A stretch of DNA of 64,000 bases from Bacteroides sp. (GCA_014802425.1 JAAVCH010000008.1:5710-69709), one strand, 5' to 3'; shown: positions 8,702 through 18,624, counted from the stretch's first letter. Numbers and translations: made by a program. The notes: generated by a model from the letters alone, not told the origin.

Positions 8702-9976
8702 TCATCTCCAGGCGGAAAGCACGCGGGTGTGGATGGCGCGGAAGTTGAGGAACACGATAAGCCCCGTCAGCGCGGCTATCAGCAGCAGGGCCGGCCAGAT
8801 GCCCGGGCCGTCGGCTCCGATGGCGCGCAAGGGGGGCATATACACGGAGCGCAGGGCCGCCGTGCCGCCGAGGGCCAGCAGGCCCGCGCCGACGCTCAGC
8901 GCGGCCGTAAGGCGCTTGTAGGGCTCCTCCACCGTGTGTGCCTGAAAGCCGAGCATCAGCAGCGAATGCAGCTGCCGGCGGTTCTTCTCCATCAGCAGCG
9001 AGATGCTGAGCACGAGGATGAAGGCCGAGAGAAGCGTGATGATGATCCCGATGGTGATGATGATGCCGCTCACCACGCGCAGCATGTATGAGGCGGTGGC
9101 CGAGGTCTTGTCGCCGGCCATCTCCCACCCCTTCGATTCGAGATATTCGGTTATGGCCGCGTCGCCGGGGGAATTCACGTTGATTATGAGGCGCGACGGA
9201 GCGATGTGCCGCCGCACGGTGTCCTTATTTTCCCTCTTACGCTCCCGGCCGTGGGTGCGGTGGTGGCTCTGCGTAGCGGCGGAGTCCTGTCCGAGGCGGG
9301 AGTTCATGGCGTCGAGAAACGAGGCGGGCACCAGTATCGTGTTGAAACGGTTGGAATACCCCGCGATATGCCCCTGCATGCTCACCGGGGCCGAGTGGCC
9401 GTGGTTGCCGGCCAGAGTCAGGTTCAGGGGGACGCCGCTGATCAGGGTCTCCGAGAGCTTCGGGAGTCCGGCGGCGCCGGCGAAGCCGAAATTGTAGAGG
9501 GCCAGATAGTCCTTGGAAATCACCACAGGCACATCCGTCTGCCCTTCGCTCCAGCTGAATGCCGAGGGGTCGATGTCAAGGAATTCATCGGGCACGGCCT
9601 CGAAGAACATCGCCGTGGTCATCCTCCGCGAGCCGGGCCCCTGGGCGTCAAGGGCCACCTGCGCGTGTACGTTGAATTCGGCCCGCGTATAGGCCCCCAC
9701 CTTTTCCACCCACGGCTGCCGCTTGAGGTCGTCGATCTCCTCCTGAGAGAAATCGGCCGACTCGGAGCCGAGCGTGTGCGAGGCGTCGATCACTTTGTTG
9801 ACCGATATGTAGTCGGCCGTAAGGAAGCTGTCCTTGCCGCTCCAGATGGAGCGCGCGTCGAGAAAAAACTGGAGTCCGGCTCCTACTATGGTCAGGCCGA
9901 TAAGGTTGCTCACCAGGAATCCGGCCAGACGTGCGGGAGAGATATTCTTTTTGAGTAGTTTGATTATTAAGGTCAT
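8702..9976 (-). CDS. FtsX-like ABC transporter permease
   Basis: 424 aa, N-terminal TM, large periplasmic domain, C-terminal three TM segments; 4-nt overlap with the ATPase gene. Confidence 0.8.
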   Translation of the reverse strand: MTLIIKLLKKNISPARLAGFLVSNLIGLTIVGAGLQFFLDARSIWSGKDSFLTADYISVNKVIDASHTLGSESADFSQEEIDDLKRQPWVEKVGAYTRAEFNVHAQVALDAQGPGSRRMTTAMFFEAVPDEFLDIDPSAFSWSEGQTDVPVVISKDYLALYNFGFAGAAGLPKLSETLISGVPLNLTLAGNHGHSAPVSMQGHIAGYSNRFNTILVPASFLDAMNSRLGQDSAATQSHHRTHGRERKRENKDTVRRHIAPSRLIINVNSPGDAAITEYLESKGWEMAGDKTSATASYMLRVVSGIIITIGIIITLLSAFILVLSISLLMEKNRRQLHSLLMLGFQAHTVEEPYKRLTAALSVGAGLLALGGTAALRSVYMPPLRAIGADGPGIWPALLLIAALTGLIVFLNFRAIHTRVLSAWR

Positions 9977-10644
9977 AACTTGATGTTGGTGGCCGAGTGC
10001 AGGAGCAGCGGGTTACCCACGCTTGTGGATATCACCCCGGCTCCCTGGCGGGTGGCCTCTTCGGATATGATTTGGGCGGCCGTGAGGTTGTTGGCCGAGT
10101 CGAGATGCGATACGGGCTCATCGAGCAGGATGAAGTCGAACGGCTGGCAGAGGGCGCGTATGAGGGCGAGGCGCTGCTGCTGTCCGATCGACATCCGGCC
10201 GGCCGGCGTGTCGCGCCGCGACGCGATTCCCAGGCGTTCGAGCCATTCGTCGATCTGGCGTGAGTTCACGTGCTGCGTCAGATTGTTCTTGAGGCGTATG
10301 TTCTCTATGCAGGTGAGTTCCGGGAAGAGGTCGAGTTCCTGCGGCAGATAGGCCAGATGGCGGCGGCGTATCTTCTGCCACTGCTCCATGGAAAGGGTGG
10401 AGGTGTCGCGGGAGTTGAACCTCAGCGTGCCCTGATAATCGGTGCGCGAGCCGTAGATGTAGGCCATGAGCGATGATTTGCCACCCCCCGAAGGAGCCTC
10501 CACGAGATAGTGGCGCCCGCGCTGGAAGACGCAGCTCGTGAGCCACACCTGCGAGTGCGGCACTCCCTCCTTGACGAATACGCGGGGGAGCATGTCGGTC
10601 AGTTCGATCTGCCGTATACGATAGTCACTTTTTATGGGATCCAT
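9973..10644 (-). CDS. ABC transporter ATP-binding protein
   Basis: Walker A-like APSGGGKSS, signature-like MSIGQQQR, Walker B FILLDEP, D-loop SHLD. Confidence 0.9.
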   Translation of the reverse strand: MDPIKSDYRIRQIELTDMLPRVFVKEGVPHSQVWLTSCVFQRGRHYLVEAPSGGGKSSLMAYIYGSRTDYQGTLRFNSRDTSTLSMEQWQKIRRRHLAYLPQELDLFPELTCIENIRLKNNLTQHVNSRQIDEWLERLGIASRRDTPAGRMSIGQQQRLALIRALCQPFDFILLDEPVSHLDSANNLTAAQIISEEATRQGAGVISTSVGNPLLLHSATNIKL

Positions 10645-10725
10645 TTCGAAATGCTGTAATAATATGTGCGGGCGCCGGCCGTCACGCCCGGACGCATCCG
10701 GAGGTGCGGCGGCACGCCCCGGGGG

Positions 10726-12012
10726 CTAAAACTTCACCGCTATGCCGAGCTCCAGGCTTCCGGCGGCCGGACGCAGTGTGGCGGTCATGGATTTCGGGCC
10801 TTCGTCGGGCATGGCCATCGCCACTCCGAACCACGCTCCCTTGAACTCACCGGCCACGTCCTTGACGCTGAGAGCGCCGTGGCCGTACCCCTCGGTCTGC
10901 ATCACGAAGTCCTTGCCGGAGATGTCCACCTTGCCGAACTGCTGGAGCGTCTGGAGGAGCGGAGCGTTGTTGTCGCCCGAGGTCTGCACCATGAGCCGGT
11001 AGCCTCCTTCGAGCGAACGGGTGAGCGTGGAGATATCGTCGGAGGCGCCCAGGGCCACAGTGCCGTCAAGGCCGTCGAGCACCTGCGCGAAAGCGCCGGG
11101 CATCCGGCCTCCGAAGCTCTCGGCGGCCTTCCGGATCTGCTCCACGAGCTTGCGGCTCACTCCTATGGCAGCCACCGTGTTGGCCTCGCCGCCGAGCGAC
11201 TCCACGAGCGACGTGTCGATGTCGCTCACCTTAAGCTCGCACTTGGAAGGCTGGAGCTTGTTGTCGAGCACCTGCACGCGGCAGTTCATCACGTCCTTCT
11301 CGGCATCGACCTCGGCCCAGAGCTGCGTGGGATTGTTGAAGCACATCCCCAGCGCCATCTTCACCCCGGCGCGCTGCGTGAACGACAGGCCGGCCATATC
11401 CAGAAGCCCCCCTACGGAAGCCCAGGCGGTGACGCAGGCCGACGCCTCCGCCAGCTTTTCGGCATATTCCTGCCCGGCGGCGCTCTCCACCTTGGAGAGC
11501 CCGGTCCACTGGCTCATGAGCTCGGGAGTCATGCGGGCGCCCACCATCAGGAGGTTGTCGGAGATGCAGACCGTCCCCTTGCGGTAGATCTTGCCGTCCT
11601 GCTGCCATTCGCCCTGCACGCGCCTGTCAATGGCGGCGCGCACGGCGGCCGGATCCGAGAGGAGGAGGCCGAAGAATCCCCCCATGGGGGTGGTGAAGAA
11701 GACGGCCGAAGTGCATTCCACTCCGGATTCAGGCGAGAAGACTCCCTCGAATCCGTCGACATCCACCTGCTTCATGCCCAAGCGGCGCATCATTTCGGGG
11801 ATGCGGCCCGCGTCGGTGAGCCTGCCGTCCTTGACCTTGCCTCCGGCCCTGTCGACAATCCTTTCGAGATTGACCACCGCCACGGCGGAGGCTTCGGCCG
11901 GCACATGGCCGAGCAGTTCGAGGGTGTCGGCCTTGTTGCTCCGCGAGCATCCCGCGGCAATGATGAGGAGCACCGCCGAGAGGGCGGCGAGAATGGATTT
12001 TTTCATCTGCAT
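10726..12012 (-). CDS. Hypothetical lipoprotein (DUF4836-like)
   Basis: 428 aa, lipobox IIAAGCSR; divided into N- and C-terminal halves; same strand as the ABC genes. Family assignment uncertain. Confidence 0.7.
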   Translation of the reverse strand: MQMKKSILAALSAVLLIIAAGCSRSNKADTLELLGHVPAEASAVAVVNLERIVDRAGGKVKDGRLTDAGRIPEMMRRLGMKQVDVDGFEGVFSPESGVECTSAVFFTTPMGGFFGLLLSDPAAVRAAIDRRVQGEWQQDGKIYRKGTVCISDNLLMVGARMTPELMSQWTGLSKVESAAGQEYAEKLAEASACVTAWASVGGLLDMAGLSFTQRAGVKMALGMCFNNPTQLWAEVDAEKDVMNCRVQVLDNKLQPSKCELKVSDIDTSLVESLGGEANTVAAIGVSRKLVEQIRKAAESFGGRMPGAFAQVLDGLDGTVALGASDDISTLTRSLEGGYRLMVQTSGDNNAPLLQTLQQFGKVDISGKDFVMQTEGYGHGALSVKDVAGEFKGAWFGVAMAMPDEGPKSMTATLRPAAGSLELGIAVKF

Positions 12013-12187
12013 GGATATATAGAGATGGATAAACGAGGAGTATTATGGAAAATAATGGCGGAGAGTATCCACAAAGTTAAAATAATTTTCTTATCTTCGC
12101 AAATAAGTAGTGATATAAAGCTCTCTCTCCCCTATCCAATCACTCGAATTATTCCAATCAGCTCCAAAATACAACTTGATTTTTACC

Positions 12188-13384
12188 ATGGACATCATCT
12201 CGCAACGTATCGAGAACCTGGCGGCATCGGCCACTCTGGCCATGTCGCAGAAGAGCGCCGAACTCAAGGCGCAGGGTGTGGACGTGATCAACATGTCGGT
12301 AGGCGAACCCGACTTCGACACTCCGGAACACATCAAAGAGGCCGCCAAGCGCGCCATCGACGAGAACTATTCGCGCTACACCCCCGTGCCGGGCTACATG
12401 AGCCTGCGCGAGGCAGTGTGCCGCAAGCTCAGCCGCGAGAACGGCATCGAATTCACGCCGGCTCAGATCGTGGTGGGCAACGGCGCCAAGCAGGAACTGT
12501 GCAACGCCATCCTGGCCACAGTCAATCCCGGCGACGAGGTCATCATACCCACTCCCGCATGGGTGAGCTATGTCGAGATGGTGAAGCTGGCCGAAGGGGT
12601 GGCCGTGGAGGTGCCCGCCGGCATCGACAGCAATTTCAAGATCACAGCCGCACAGCTTGAGGCCGCCATCACCCCCCGCACCAGGATGATCATGCTCAAC
12701 TCCCCCTCCAACCCCACCGGCTCCATCTATTCCTACGACGAGCTCAAGGCCCTGGCCGAAGTACTCGGACGCCACCCGGAGGTCATCATCCTGGCCGATG
12801 AAATCTACGAGCACATCAATTTCGTGGACAAGGTACACAGCATCTCGGAGTTTCCCGAAGTGCGCGACCGCGTGATCATCGTCAACGGCGTCTCCAAGGC
12901 CTACGCCATGACCGGATGGCGCATCGGCTATCTCGCCGCCCCGCTCCCCATAGCCAAGGCCGTCGGCAAGCTCCAGGGGCAGTACACCTCCGGCGCCTCG
13001 TCAATAGCGCAGAAGGCCGCCGAAGCCGCCTACGACGGCCCGCAGGAGTGCATCGAGGTGATGCGCCGCGCGTTCGAACGCCGCCGCGACCTCATCGTGG
13101 ACCTCGCACGCGAGATTCCCGGATGGGAAGTCAACCGCCCCGACGGAGCCTTCTATCTCTTCCCCAAAGTGGACAGCTATGTGGGCAAGACCACTCCGGC
13201 CGGCAAGAAGCTCGGGCAGGTGGCCGACTATGTGATGTATCTCCTTGAGGAGGCCCACGTGGCCTGCGTCGACGGTGCGGCCTTCTGCGCCCCCGGCTAC
13301 ATGCGCCTCAGCTACGCCACTTCCGACGACAACATCCGCGAAGCCCTCCGCCGCATCCGCGAGGCTTCCGCCCTCCTCTCCTGA
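12188..13384 (+). CDS. Class I/II pyridoxal-phosphate aminotransferase (aspartate aminotransferase-like)
   Basis: MSVGEPDFDTPEHI, NSPSNPTG, DEIYEHI, NGVSKAYAMTGWRIGY. ATG at 12188 preferred over the non-ATG start at 12176. Confidence 0.93.
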   Translation: MDIISQRIENLAASATLAMSQKSAELKAQGVDVINMSVGEPDFDTPEHIKEAAKRAIDENYSRYTPVPGYMSLREAVCRKLSRENGIEFTPAQIVVGNGAKQELCNAILATVNPGDEVIIPTPAWVSYVEMVKLAEGVAVEVPAGIDSNFKITAAQLEAAITPRTRMIMLNSPSNPTGSIYSYDELKALAEVLGRHPEVIILADEIYEHINFVDKVHSISEFPEVRDRVIIVNGVSKAYAMTGWRIGYLAAPLPIAKAVGKLQGQYTSGASSIAQKAAEAAYDGPQECIEVMRRAFERRRDLIVDLAREIPGWEVNRPDGAFYLFPKVDSYVGKTTPAGKKLGQVADYVMYLLEEAHVACVDGAAFCAPGYMRLSYATSDDNIREALRRIREASALLS

Positions 13385-13492
13385 CCCCACGCCATCCTCC
13401 CCGGGCCGGCCCTGCCTCCGCAAAGCCGGCCCGGTCCCCCTAATGCCACGGGTCCGCACCCGATAATGTAAAAAACCAGAACTCCCGCTTAC

Positions 13493-15328
13493 ATGCTTGC
13501 ATCCGTACTTCTCGCCGCCGCCGCTGCGACGACCCCCATCGTCGACAAGGTCGAGCCCCCCTACTGGTGGACCGGCATGCGCAACGACACGCTGCAGCTC
13601 ATGGTCACCGGCCCCGGTGTGGCCGACGCGGCCGTGCATCTCGACTCCCCCGGCATCACATTGCTCGACGACGTGCGCCTCGACTCGCCCGACTATAAGT
13701 TCCTCTACCTTAAGATAGGCCCCGACGCGCAGCCGGGCACGGTGCCGATCACATTCACCGTGGGCAAGGCTTCGCAGACGGTGGACTATTCCCTCCGTTC
13801 CCGCGCCAAGGCGCCCGAGGCCCACGAAGGGTTCTCGGCTGAGGACGTGCTCTACCTGCTCATGCCCGACCGCTTCGCGCAGGGTGAGGCCGCCACGGCC
13901 GACCCCTACGCAGACCTCCGCTTCAAGGCCCGCCCCGACCGCGACAACCCCAACGCACGCCACGGCGGAAACATCGCCGGCATCATCGACCGCCTCGACT
14001 ATCTCCACGACCTCGGAGTGACAGCCATATGGGTGTGCCCCGTGCTGGAGAACGACATGCCCGGCGGCTCATACCACGGCTACGCCACCACCGACTATTA
14101 CCGCATCGACCCCCGCTTCGGCACCAACGAGGAGTGGAACCGCCTCATCGATGAGGCCGGCAAACGCGGCATGAAGGTGGTGATGGACATGATATTCAAC
14201 CATTCCGGAGTGGCCCACCCCTGGATGGAGGACATGCCCTCGGCCGACTGGTTCAACCACCCCGAAGGGGACGTGATGACCAATTTCCGCCTCTCCACCG
14301 TCCACGACCCCTACGCCTCGGAATATGACCGCGACGCCACGGTCAACGGCTGGTTCGTGCGCGGAATGCCCGACCTCAACCAGCGCAATCCGCACCTGAT
14401 GAAGTATCTCACCCAGAACAGCATCTGGTGGGTGGAGTCGAGCGGCATCAACGGCATCCGCATGGACACGTACCCCTACGCCGACATGAAGGCCATGGCC
14501 GCATGGGCCGAGGATGTGATCAAGGAATACCCGAACTTCAACATCGTGGGCGAGTGCTGGTATGCCAACGAAGGGGGAGCCGCATTCTGGCAACAGGGCT
14601 CGCGCCTCAATCCCACCGACACGAAGCTCCCGACCGTGATGGACTTCAAGCTGACCACCGACGGCCACCGCTACTTCGACGAACCCACCACCCCCTGGAC
14701 CGGACTGAACGGACTCTACGACCATCTGGCCATGGACTTCATGTTTCCCGAGCCGCAGAAGATCCTGACATTCCTCGACAACCATGACACCGACCGCTTC
14801 CTCCTCGCCGAGCCCGACTCGCTCGACGTCTGGAAACAGGCCGTCACGTTCCTGCTGACGTCGCGCGGCATTCCGCAGATATACTACGGCACCGAGCTCC
14901 TGATGAACGGCTCCAAGGAAGGGAGCGACGGATTCGTGCGCCGCGATTTCCCCGGCGGATTTCCCGGCGACACTGTCGACGCATTCACCCCCGAGGGACG
15001 CACCCCGATGCAGAACGAGGCATGGGACTACCTCTCGGACCTGCTCCGCTGGCGCCGCGACACGGCCAACGACGTCATCGCCCGCGGCCGCCTGCGCCAT
15101 TTCATGCCCATCGACTGCGCCTACGTCTACGAGCGCGAGCTCGACGGCCGCCAGGTGATCGTGGCCATCAACGGCACCGACGCCCCGCTCAGCCTCGACA
15201 TGAAGCGCTACGCCGAAATCATGCCCCAGGGCGCCACCTACCACCGCCCGCTCGGCGGAGCCGACATCACCGTAGGCGACACCCTCACCCTCGCCCCACG
15301 CGAGACGCTCGTGCTCCAGAATTTCTAA
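13493..15328 (+). CDS. GH13 alpha-amylase family protein (neopullulanase/cyclomaltodextrinase, SusA-like) with N-terminal domain
   Basis: LYLLMPDRFAQG, VVMDMIFNHSG, GIRMDTYPYADM, IVGECWY, TFLDNHDTDRF. Confidence 0.93.
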   Translation: MLASVLLAAAAATTPIVDKVEPPYWWTGMRNDTLQLMVTGPGVADAAVHLDSPGITLLDDVRLDSPDYKFLYLKIGPDAQPGTVPITFTVGKASQTVDYSLRSRAKAPEAHEGFSAEDVLYLLMPDRFAQGEAATADPYADLRFKARPDRDNPNARHGGNIAGIIDRLDYLHDLGVTAIWVCPVLENDMPGGSYHGYATTDYYRIDPRFGTNEEWNRLIDEAGKRGMKVVMDMIFNHSGVAHPWMEDMPSADWFNHPEGDVMTNFRLSTVHDPYASEYDRDATVNGWFVRGMPDLNQRNPHLMKYLTQNSIWWVESSGINGIRMDTYPYADMKAMAAWAEDVIKEYPNFNIVGECWYANEGGAAFWQQGSRLNPTDTKLPTVMDFKLTTDGHRYFDEPTTPWTGLNGLYDHLAMDFMFPEPQKILTFLDNHDTDRFLLAEPDSLDVWKQAVTFLLTSRGIPQIYYGTELLMNGSKEGSDGFVRRDFPGGFPGDTVDAFTPEGRTPMQNEAWDYLSDLLRWRRDTANDVIARGRLRHFMPIDCAYVYERELDGRQVIVAINGTDAPLSLDMKRYAEIMPQGATYHRPLGGADITVGDTLTLAPRETLVLQNF

Positions 15329-15345
15329 TTTTAACACTGACATAT

Positions 15346-15367
15346 GCGGAAAAATCCGCGATTTTTC
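15346..15367 (+). terminator. Terminator of GH13 gene
   Basis: GCGGA-AAAA-TCCGC followed by GATTTTTCC. Confidence 0.6.
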
Positions 15368-15388
15368 CTAATTTTGCATCCGTAAAAC

Positions 15389-15427
15389 GCGGGCCTCACT
15401 TCCACGCCGAGGCCCGCATCTTTCTTT
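15389..15427 (+). terminator. Leader hairpin with U-rich tail ahead of the PurF-like gene (possible attenuator)
   Basis: GCGGGCCTC-loop-GAGGCCCGC then ATCTTTCTTTTT; lies between a TAATTTTG -7 box (15369-15376) and the ATG at 15449. Confidence 0.6.
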
Positions 15428-15448
15428 TTAGGTAAAAATCATCCAGTT

Positions 15449-16876
15449 ATGGGAGGCATCATGGGCGTAGCAGCCCGCGAAAAATGTCGCACCGATCTCT
15501 TTTACGGTGTCGACTACCATTCTCATTTAGGTACACGCCGCGCAGGCATGGCCACATTCGACCCGGAGGAGAAACGGTTCTGCCGGTCGATCCACAGTCT
15601 TGAAAGTTCTTATTTCCGCACCAAGTTCGAGCGTGAGCTTCCGAAATTCGCAGGACAGCTCGGCATCGGCGTCATCTCCGACACCGACCCGCAGCCCATC
15701 GTAATCAATTCCCATCTCGGCAAATTCGCCATCGTCACGGTGGCCCATGTGGAGAACATGACCGAGCTGGAGAAGGAGCTGATCGACAAGGGAGTGCATT
15801 TCGGCGAACTCAGTTCGGGCACCACCAACCAGACCGAGCTCATAGCCCTGCTCATCAACGAAGGGAAGACCTTCGAGGAGGGGATAAGCTATATGTTCGA
15901 CCGCATCCAGGGCTCCTGCACGCTCCTCATCCTCACCGAAAACGCAGTGATCGCCGCCCGCGACCGCCTCGGCCGCACCCCTCTGGTGCTCGGCCACAAG
16001 GAGGACGCATGGTGCGCCGCATCGGAGTCGACGGCGTTCGCCAATCTCGGCTATGGACACGTGCGCGACCTCGGCCCCGGCGAGGTAGTGAGCATGACGG
16101 CCGACGGCGTCCGCACGCTCGTGGAGCCGGGCGACGACATGCAGGTCTGCTCCTTTCTTTGGGTATATTACGGCTTCCCCACTTCCACCTACGAGGGACG
16201 CAACGTGGAGGACGCACGCTTCATATCCGGCTTCGAGATGGGACGCACGGACGACACCGAGGTGGACTGCGCCTGCGGCATACCCGACTCAGGTGTGGGA
16301 ATGGCCCTCGGCTACGCGGCCGGACACAATGTGCCCTACCACCGCTGCATATCCAAGTACACCCCCACATGGCCCCGCAGCTTCACCCCCAGCGAGCAGT
16401 CCACACGCAATCTGGTGGCGAAGATGAAACTCGTGCCCAACGGAGCCATGATGCAGGGAAAGCGCGTGCTTTTCTGCGACGACTCCATAGTGCGCGGCAC
16501 CCAGCTCAACGACAATGTGGCCGACTTCTACGCCAAGGGCGCCAAGGAGGTACACATGCGCATAGCCTGTCCGCCGCTCATCTACGGATGCCGCTACATC
16601 GGCTTCACCTCATCGAAGAGCGACATGGAGCTGCTGACGCGCCGCATCATCGGCGACCTCGAAGGAGACCCCAACAAGAACCTCGACCGCTATGCCTCGA
16701 CCGGCTCTCCGGAGTATAACGCAATGGTGGAGAAGATCCGGGCCCGCTTCGGCCTCACTTCCCTCAAATTCAATCCGATCGAGACGCTGATCGAATCAAT
16801 CGGGCTCCCCAAGGAGAAGGTCTGCACCCACTGCTTCGACGGCTCCTCATGCTTCGGATGCAAGCACGGCAAATGA
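15449..16876 (+). CDS. PurF-like amidophosphoribosyltransferase paralogue lacking the N-terminal nucleophile Cys
   Basis: MGGIMGV... in place of MCGI; YHSHLGTRRAGMA; PRPP loop VLFCDDSIVRGTQ; C-terminal CTHCFDGSSCFGC. Confidence 0.88.
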   Translation: MGGIMGVAAREKCRTDLFYGVDYHSHLGTRRAGMATFDPEEKRFCRSIHSLESSYFRTKFERELPKFAGQLGIGVISDTDPQPIVINSHLGKFAIVTVAHVENMTELEKELIDKGVHFGELSSGTTNQTELIALLINEGKTFEEGISYMFDRIQGSCTLLILTENAVIAARDRLGRTPLVLGHKEDAWCAASESTAFANLGYGHVRDLGPGEVVSMTADGVRTLVEPGDDMQVCSFLWVYYGFPTSTYEGRNVEDARFISGFEMGRTDDTEVDCACGIPDSGVGMALGYAAGHNVPYHRCISKYTPTWPRSFTPSEQSTRNLVAKMKLVPNGAMMQGKRVLFCDDSIVRGTQLNDNVADFYAKGAKEVHMRIACPPLIYGCRYIGFTSSKSDMELLTRRIIGDLEGDPNKNLDRYASTGSPEYNAMVEKIRARFGLTSLKFNPIETLIESIGLPKEKVCTHCFDGSSCFGCKHGK

Positions 16877-16915
16877 TACGGGGCCGCACGGCGGCCGTAT
16901 TGACAACGGTTAAAA

Positions 16916-16955
16916 TTAACCCGTCGGTGATGATAACCGACGGGTTAATTTTTGT
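16916..16955 (+). terminator. Rho-independent terminator
   Basis: TTAACCCGTCGGT-loop-ACCGACGGGTTAA followed by TTTTTG. Confidence 0.85.
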
Positions 16956-16979
16956 TATAAAACCAAAACGACTTTTACT

Positions 16980-17852
16980 ATGAGATTAGACGGAAGGCGC
17001 AACAGCACCAATATCCAGGACCGCCGAGGCGTGTCGGGAAAGGCCATCGGCGTCGGTGGCGGTATAGTGGGAATCATAATCATGGCCGTGGTGACGCTCC
17101 TTTCGGGGGGCGACCTGTCGCAGGTGGCCGGGCAGGCCATGCAGCAGCTCGGCGGCGCAGGGCAGACCCGGCAGACGGAGCATGTGGCCGATGCCGAGGA
17201 GCAGCGCCTCTACGACCTCGCCTCAAAGGTGCTGGCCGGCACCGAGGATGTGTGGACCCGCGAATTCCGCGAACAGGGCTGGGGCGAGTACGTGCCCCCG
17301 AAGATGGTGATCTACAGCGGCTCGGTACAGACCGGATGCGGCCAGGGCACCGCCCAGACCGGCCCCTTCTACTGCTCGGCCGACCAGACCGTCTACATCG
17401 ACCTCGACTTCTTCAAGACCATGCAGAAGGAAATCGGCGCCTCGGGCGATTTCTGCTATGCCTACGTGATAGCGCATGAGGTGGGCCACCACGTGCAGTA
17501 TCTCACCGGCACCCTCGAGGAGGCCCACCGGCGGATGCAGCAGCTCCCTGAGACGGAGGCCAACAAGATAAGCGTGCGCCTTGAGCTCCAGGCCGACTAC
17601 TACGCCGGCGTATGGGGACACGACGACAACGAGATGTTCGGCTCCATCGAGCCGGGCGACGTGGAGAACGCCATCAACGCCGCCTCCAAGATCGGCGACG
17701 ACTATCTCCAGAAGAAGGCCTACGGCCGCGAGATGCCGGAGAGCTTCAACCACGGGCGTTCGGAATGGCGCGTCCGCTGGCTTACCAAAGGCCTCCAGAG
17801 CGGCGACCCCACCCAAGGCGATACCTTCTCGGTGCCTTACGGCCAGTTCTGA
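16980..17852 (+). CDS. Neutral zinc metallopeptidase (YpfJ family)
   Basis: MRLDGRRNSTNIQDRRG N-terminus, TM segment, VIAHEVGHHVQ (HExxH). Confidence 0.92.
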   Translation: MRLDGRRNSTNIQDRRGVSGKAIGVGGGIVGIIIMAVVTLLSGGDLSQVAGQAMQQLGGAGQTRQTEHVADAEEQRLYDLASKVLAGTEDVWTREFREQGWGEYVPPKMVIYSGSVQTGCGQGTAQTGPFYCSADQTVYIDLDFFKTMQKEIGASGDFCYAYVIAHEVGHHVQYLTGTLEEAHRRMQQLPETEANKISVRLELQADYYAGVWGHDDNEMFGSIEPGDVENAINAASKIGDDYLQKKAYGREMPESFNHGRSEWRVRWLTKGLQSGDPTQGDTFSVPYGQF

Positions 17853-17868
17853 TTCCGATATTTTTTCC

Positions 17869-17905
17869 CAGGATTCCTGCTCTTTTTCAGGAATCCTGTT
17901 CTTTT
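17869..17905. terminator. Bidirectional terminator overlapping the TRIC-gene stop
   Basis: AGGATTCCTG / CAGGAATCCT arms followed by TTCTTTTT. Confidence 0.7.
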
Positions 17906-18561
17906 TGCTCCAAATCGGCTTTCGGCGTTCCAGCCTTTACGGCCGATTCATACTTCAGCACCGGGAGCGACCAGTTGAACAGCAGCACGCAGAACCGGAG
18001 CCCTATCACCGTGGCGCCACAGACCGCCTGCTGAAGAATCATGGAGCCGCCTAAAAGGTCGATTATCCAGTAGACCACTCCCCCCGCTATGCAGGCGGTG
18101 GCATAGATGTCCTTGCGGAAGAAGAGCGGCTCCTCGTTGATGAGGATGTCGCGCACCACGCCGCCGAAGGAGCCTGTAAGCGTGCCCATCACTATCGCGC
18201 ACCACATCGGATAGTCCGACGCCAGAGTCTTCTGTATGCCGATCACCACGAATAGGGCCAGACCTATGGCGTCGAAGATGAAGAGTATGCGGTTATGGCT
18301 CACCAGCACGCGCCTGAACACGATCACTATGAGGAGCGAGATGCCGGTCACGGCCAGATACACCGGCGTCTGGAGCCAGAACACCGGCAGGTCGAGCAGG
18401 AGGTCGCGCAGCGTACCGCCGCCGATGGCCGTCACCAGACCGATCGTATATGCTCCGAAAAGATCGAAATGCTTCACCGCCGCCAACCGTATGCCGCTGA
18501 TGGCGAACGCTATCGTGCCCACCACCTCGATGATGAACAGAAAAGTAATGTCAAGATTCAT
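17887..18561 (-). CDS. TRIC/UPF0126 (YicG-like) channel-family membrane protein
   Basis: Two repeats containing AISGIRLAAVKHFDLFGAYTIGLVTAIGGGTLRDLLL and GTLTGSFGGVVRDIL. Confidence 0.9.
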   Translation of the reverse strand: MNLDITFLFIIEVVGTIAFAISGIRLAAVKHFDLFGAYTIGLVTAIGGGTLRDLLLDLPVFWLQTPVYLAVTGISLLIVIVFRRVLVSHNRILFIFDAIGLALFVVIGIQKTLASDYPMWCAIVMGTLTGSFGGVVRDILINEEPLFFRKDIYATACIAGGVVYWIIDLLGGSMILQQAVCGATVIGLRFCVLLFNWSLPVLKYESAVKAGTPKADLEQKEQDS

Positions 18562-18624
18562 TTTTTACCTGTAAAACCTATTTCTCTAATCCGCCCCCTT
18601 CCCGGCCGTCCCCGGCCCTTCCCC

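Noticed and set aside
10666-12660. 664-aa plus-strand ORF
   Set aside because: Antisense to the ABC-neighbour lipoprotein and then out of frame with the aminotransferase; no domain-like sequence.
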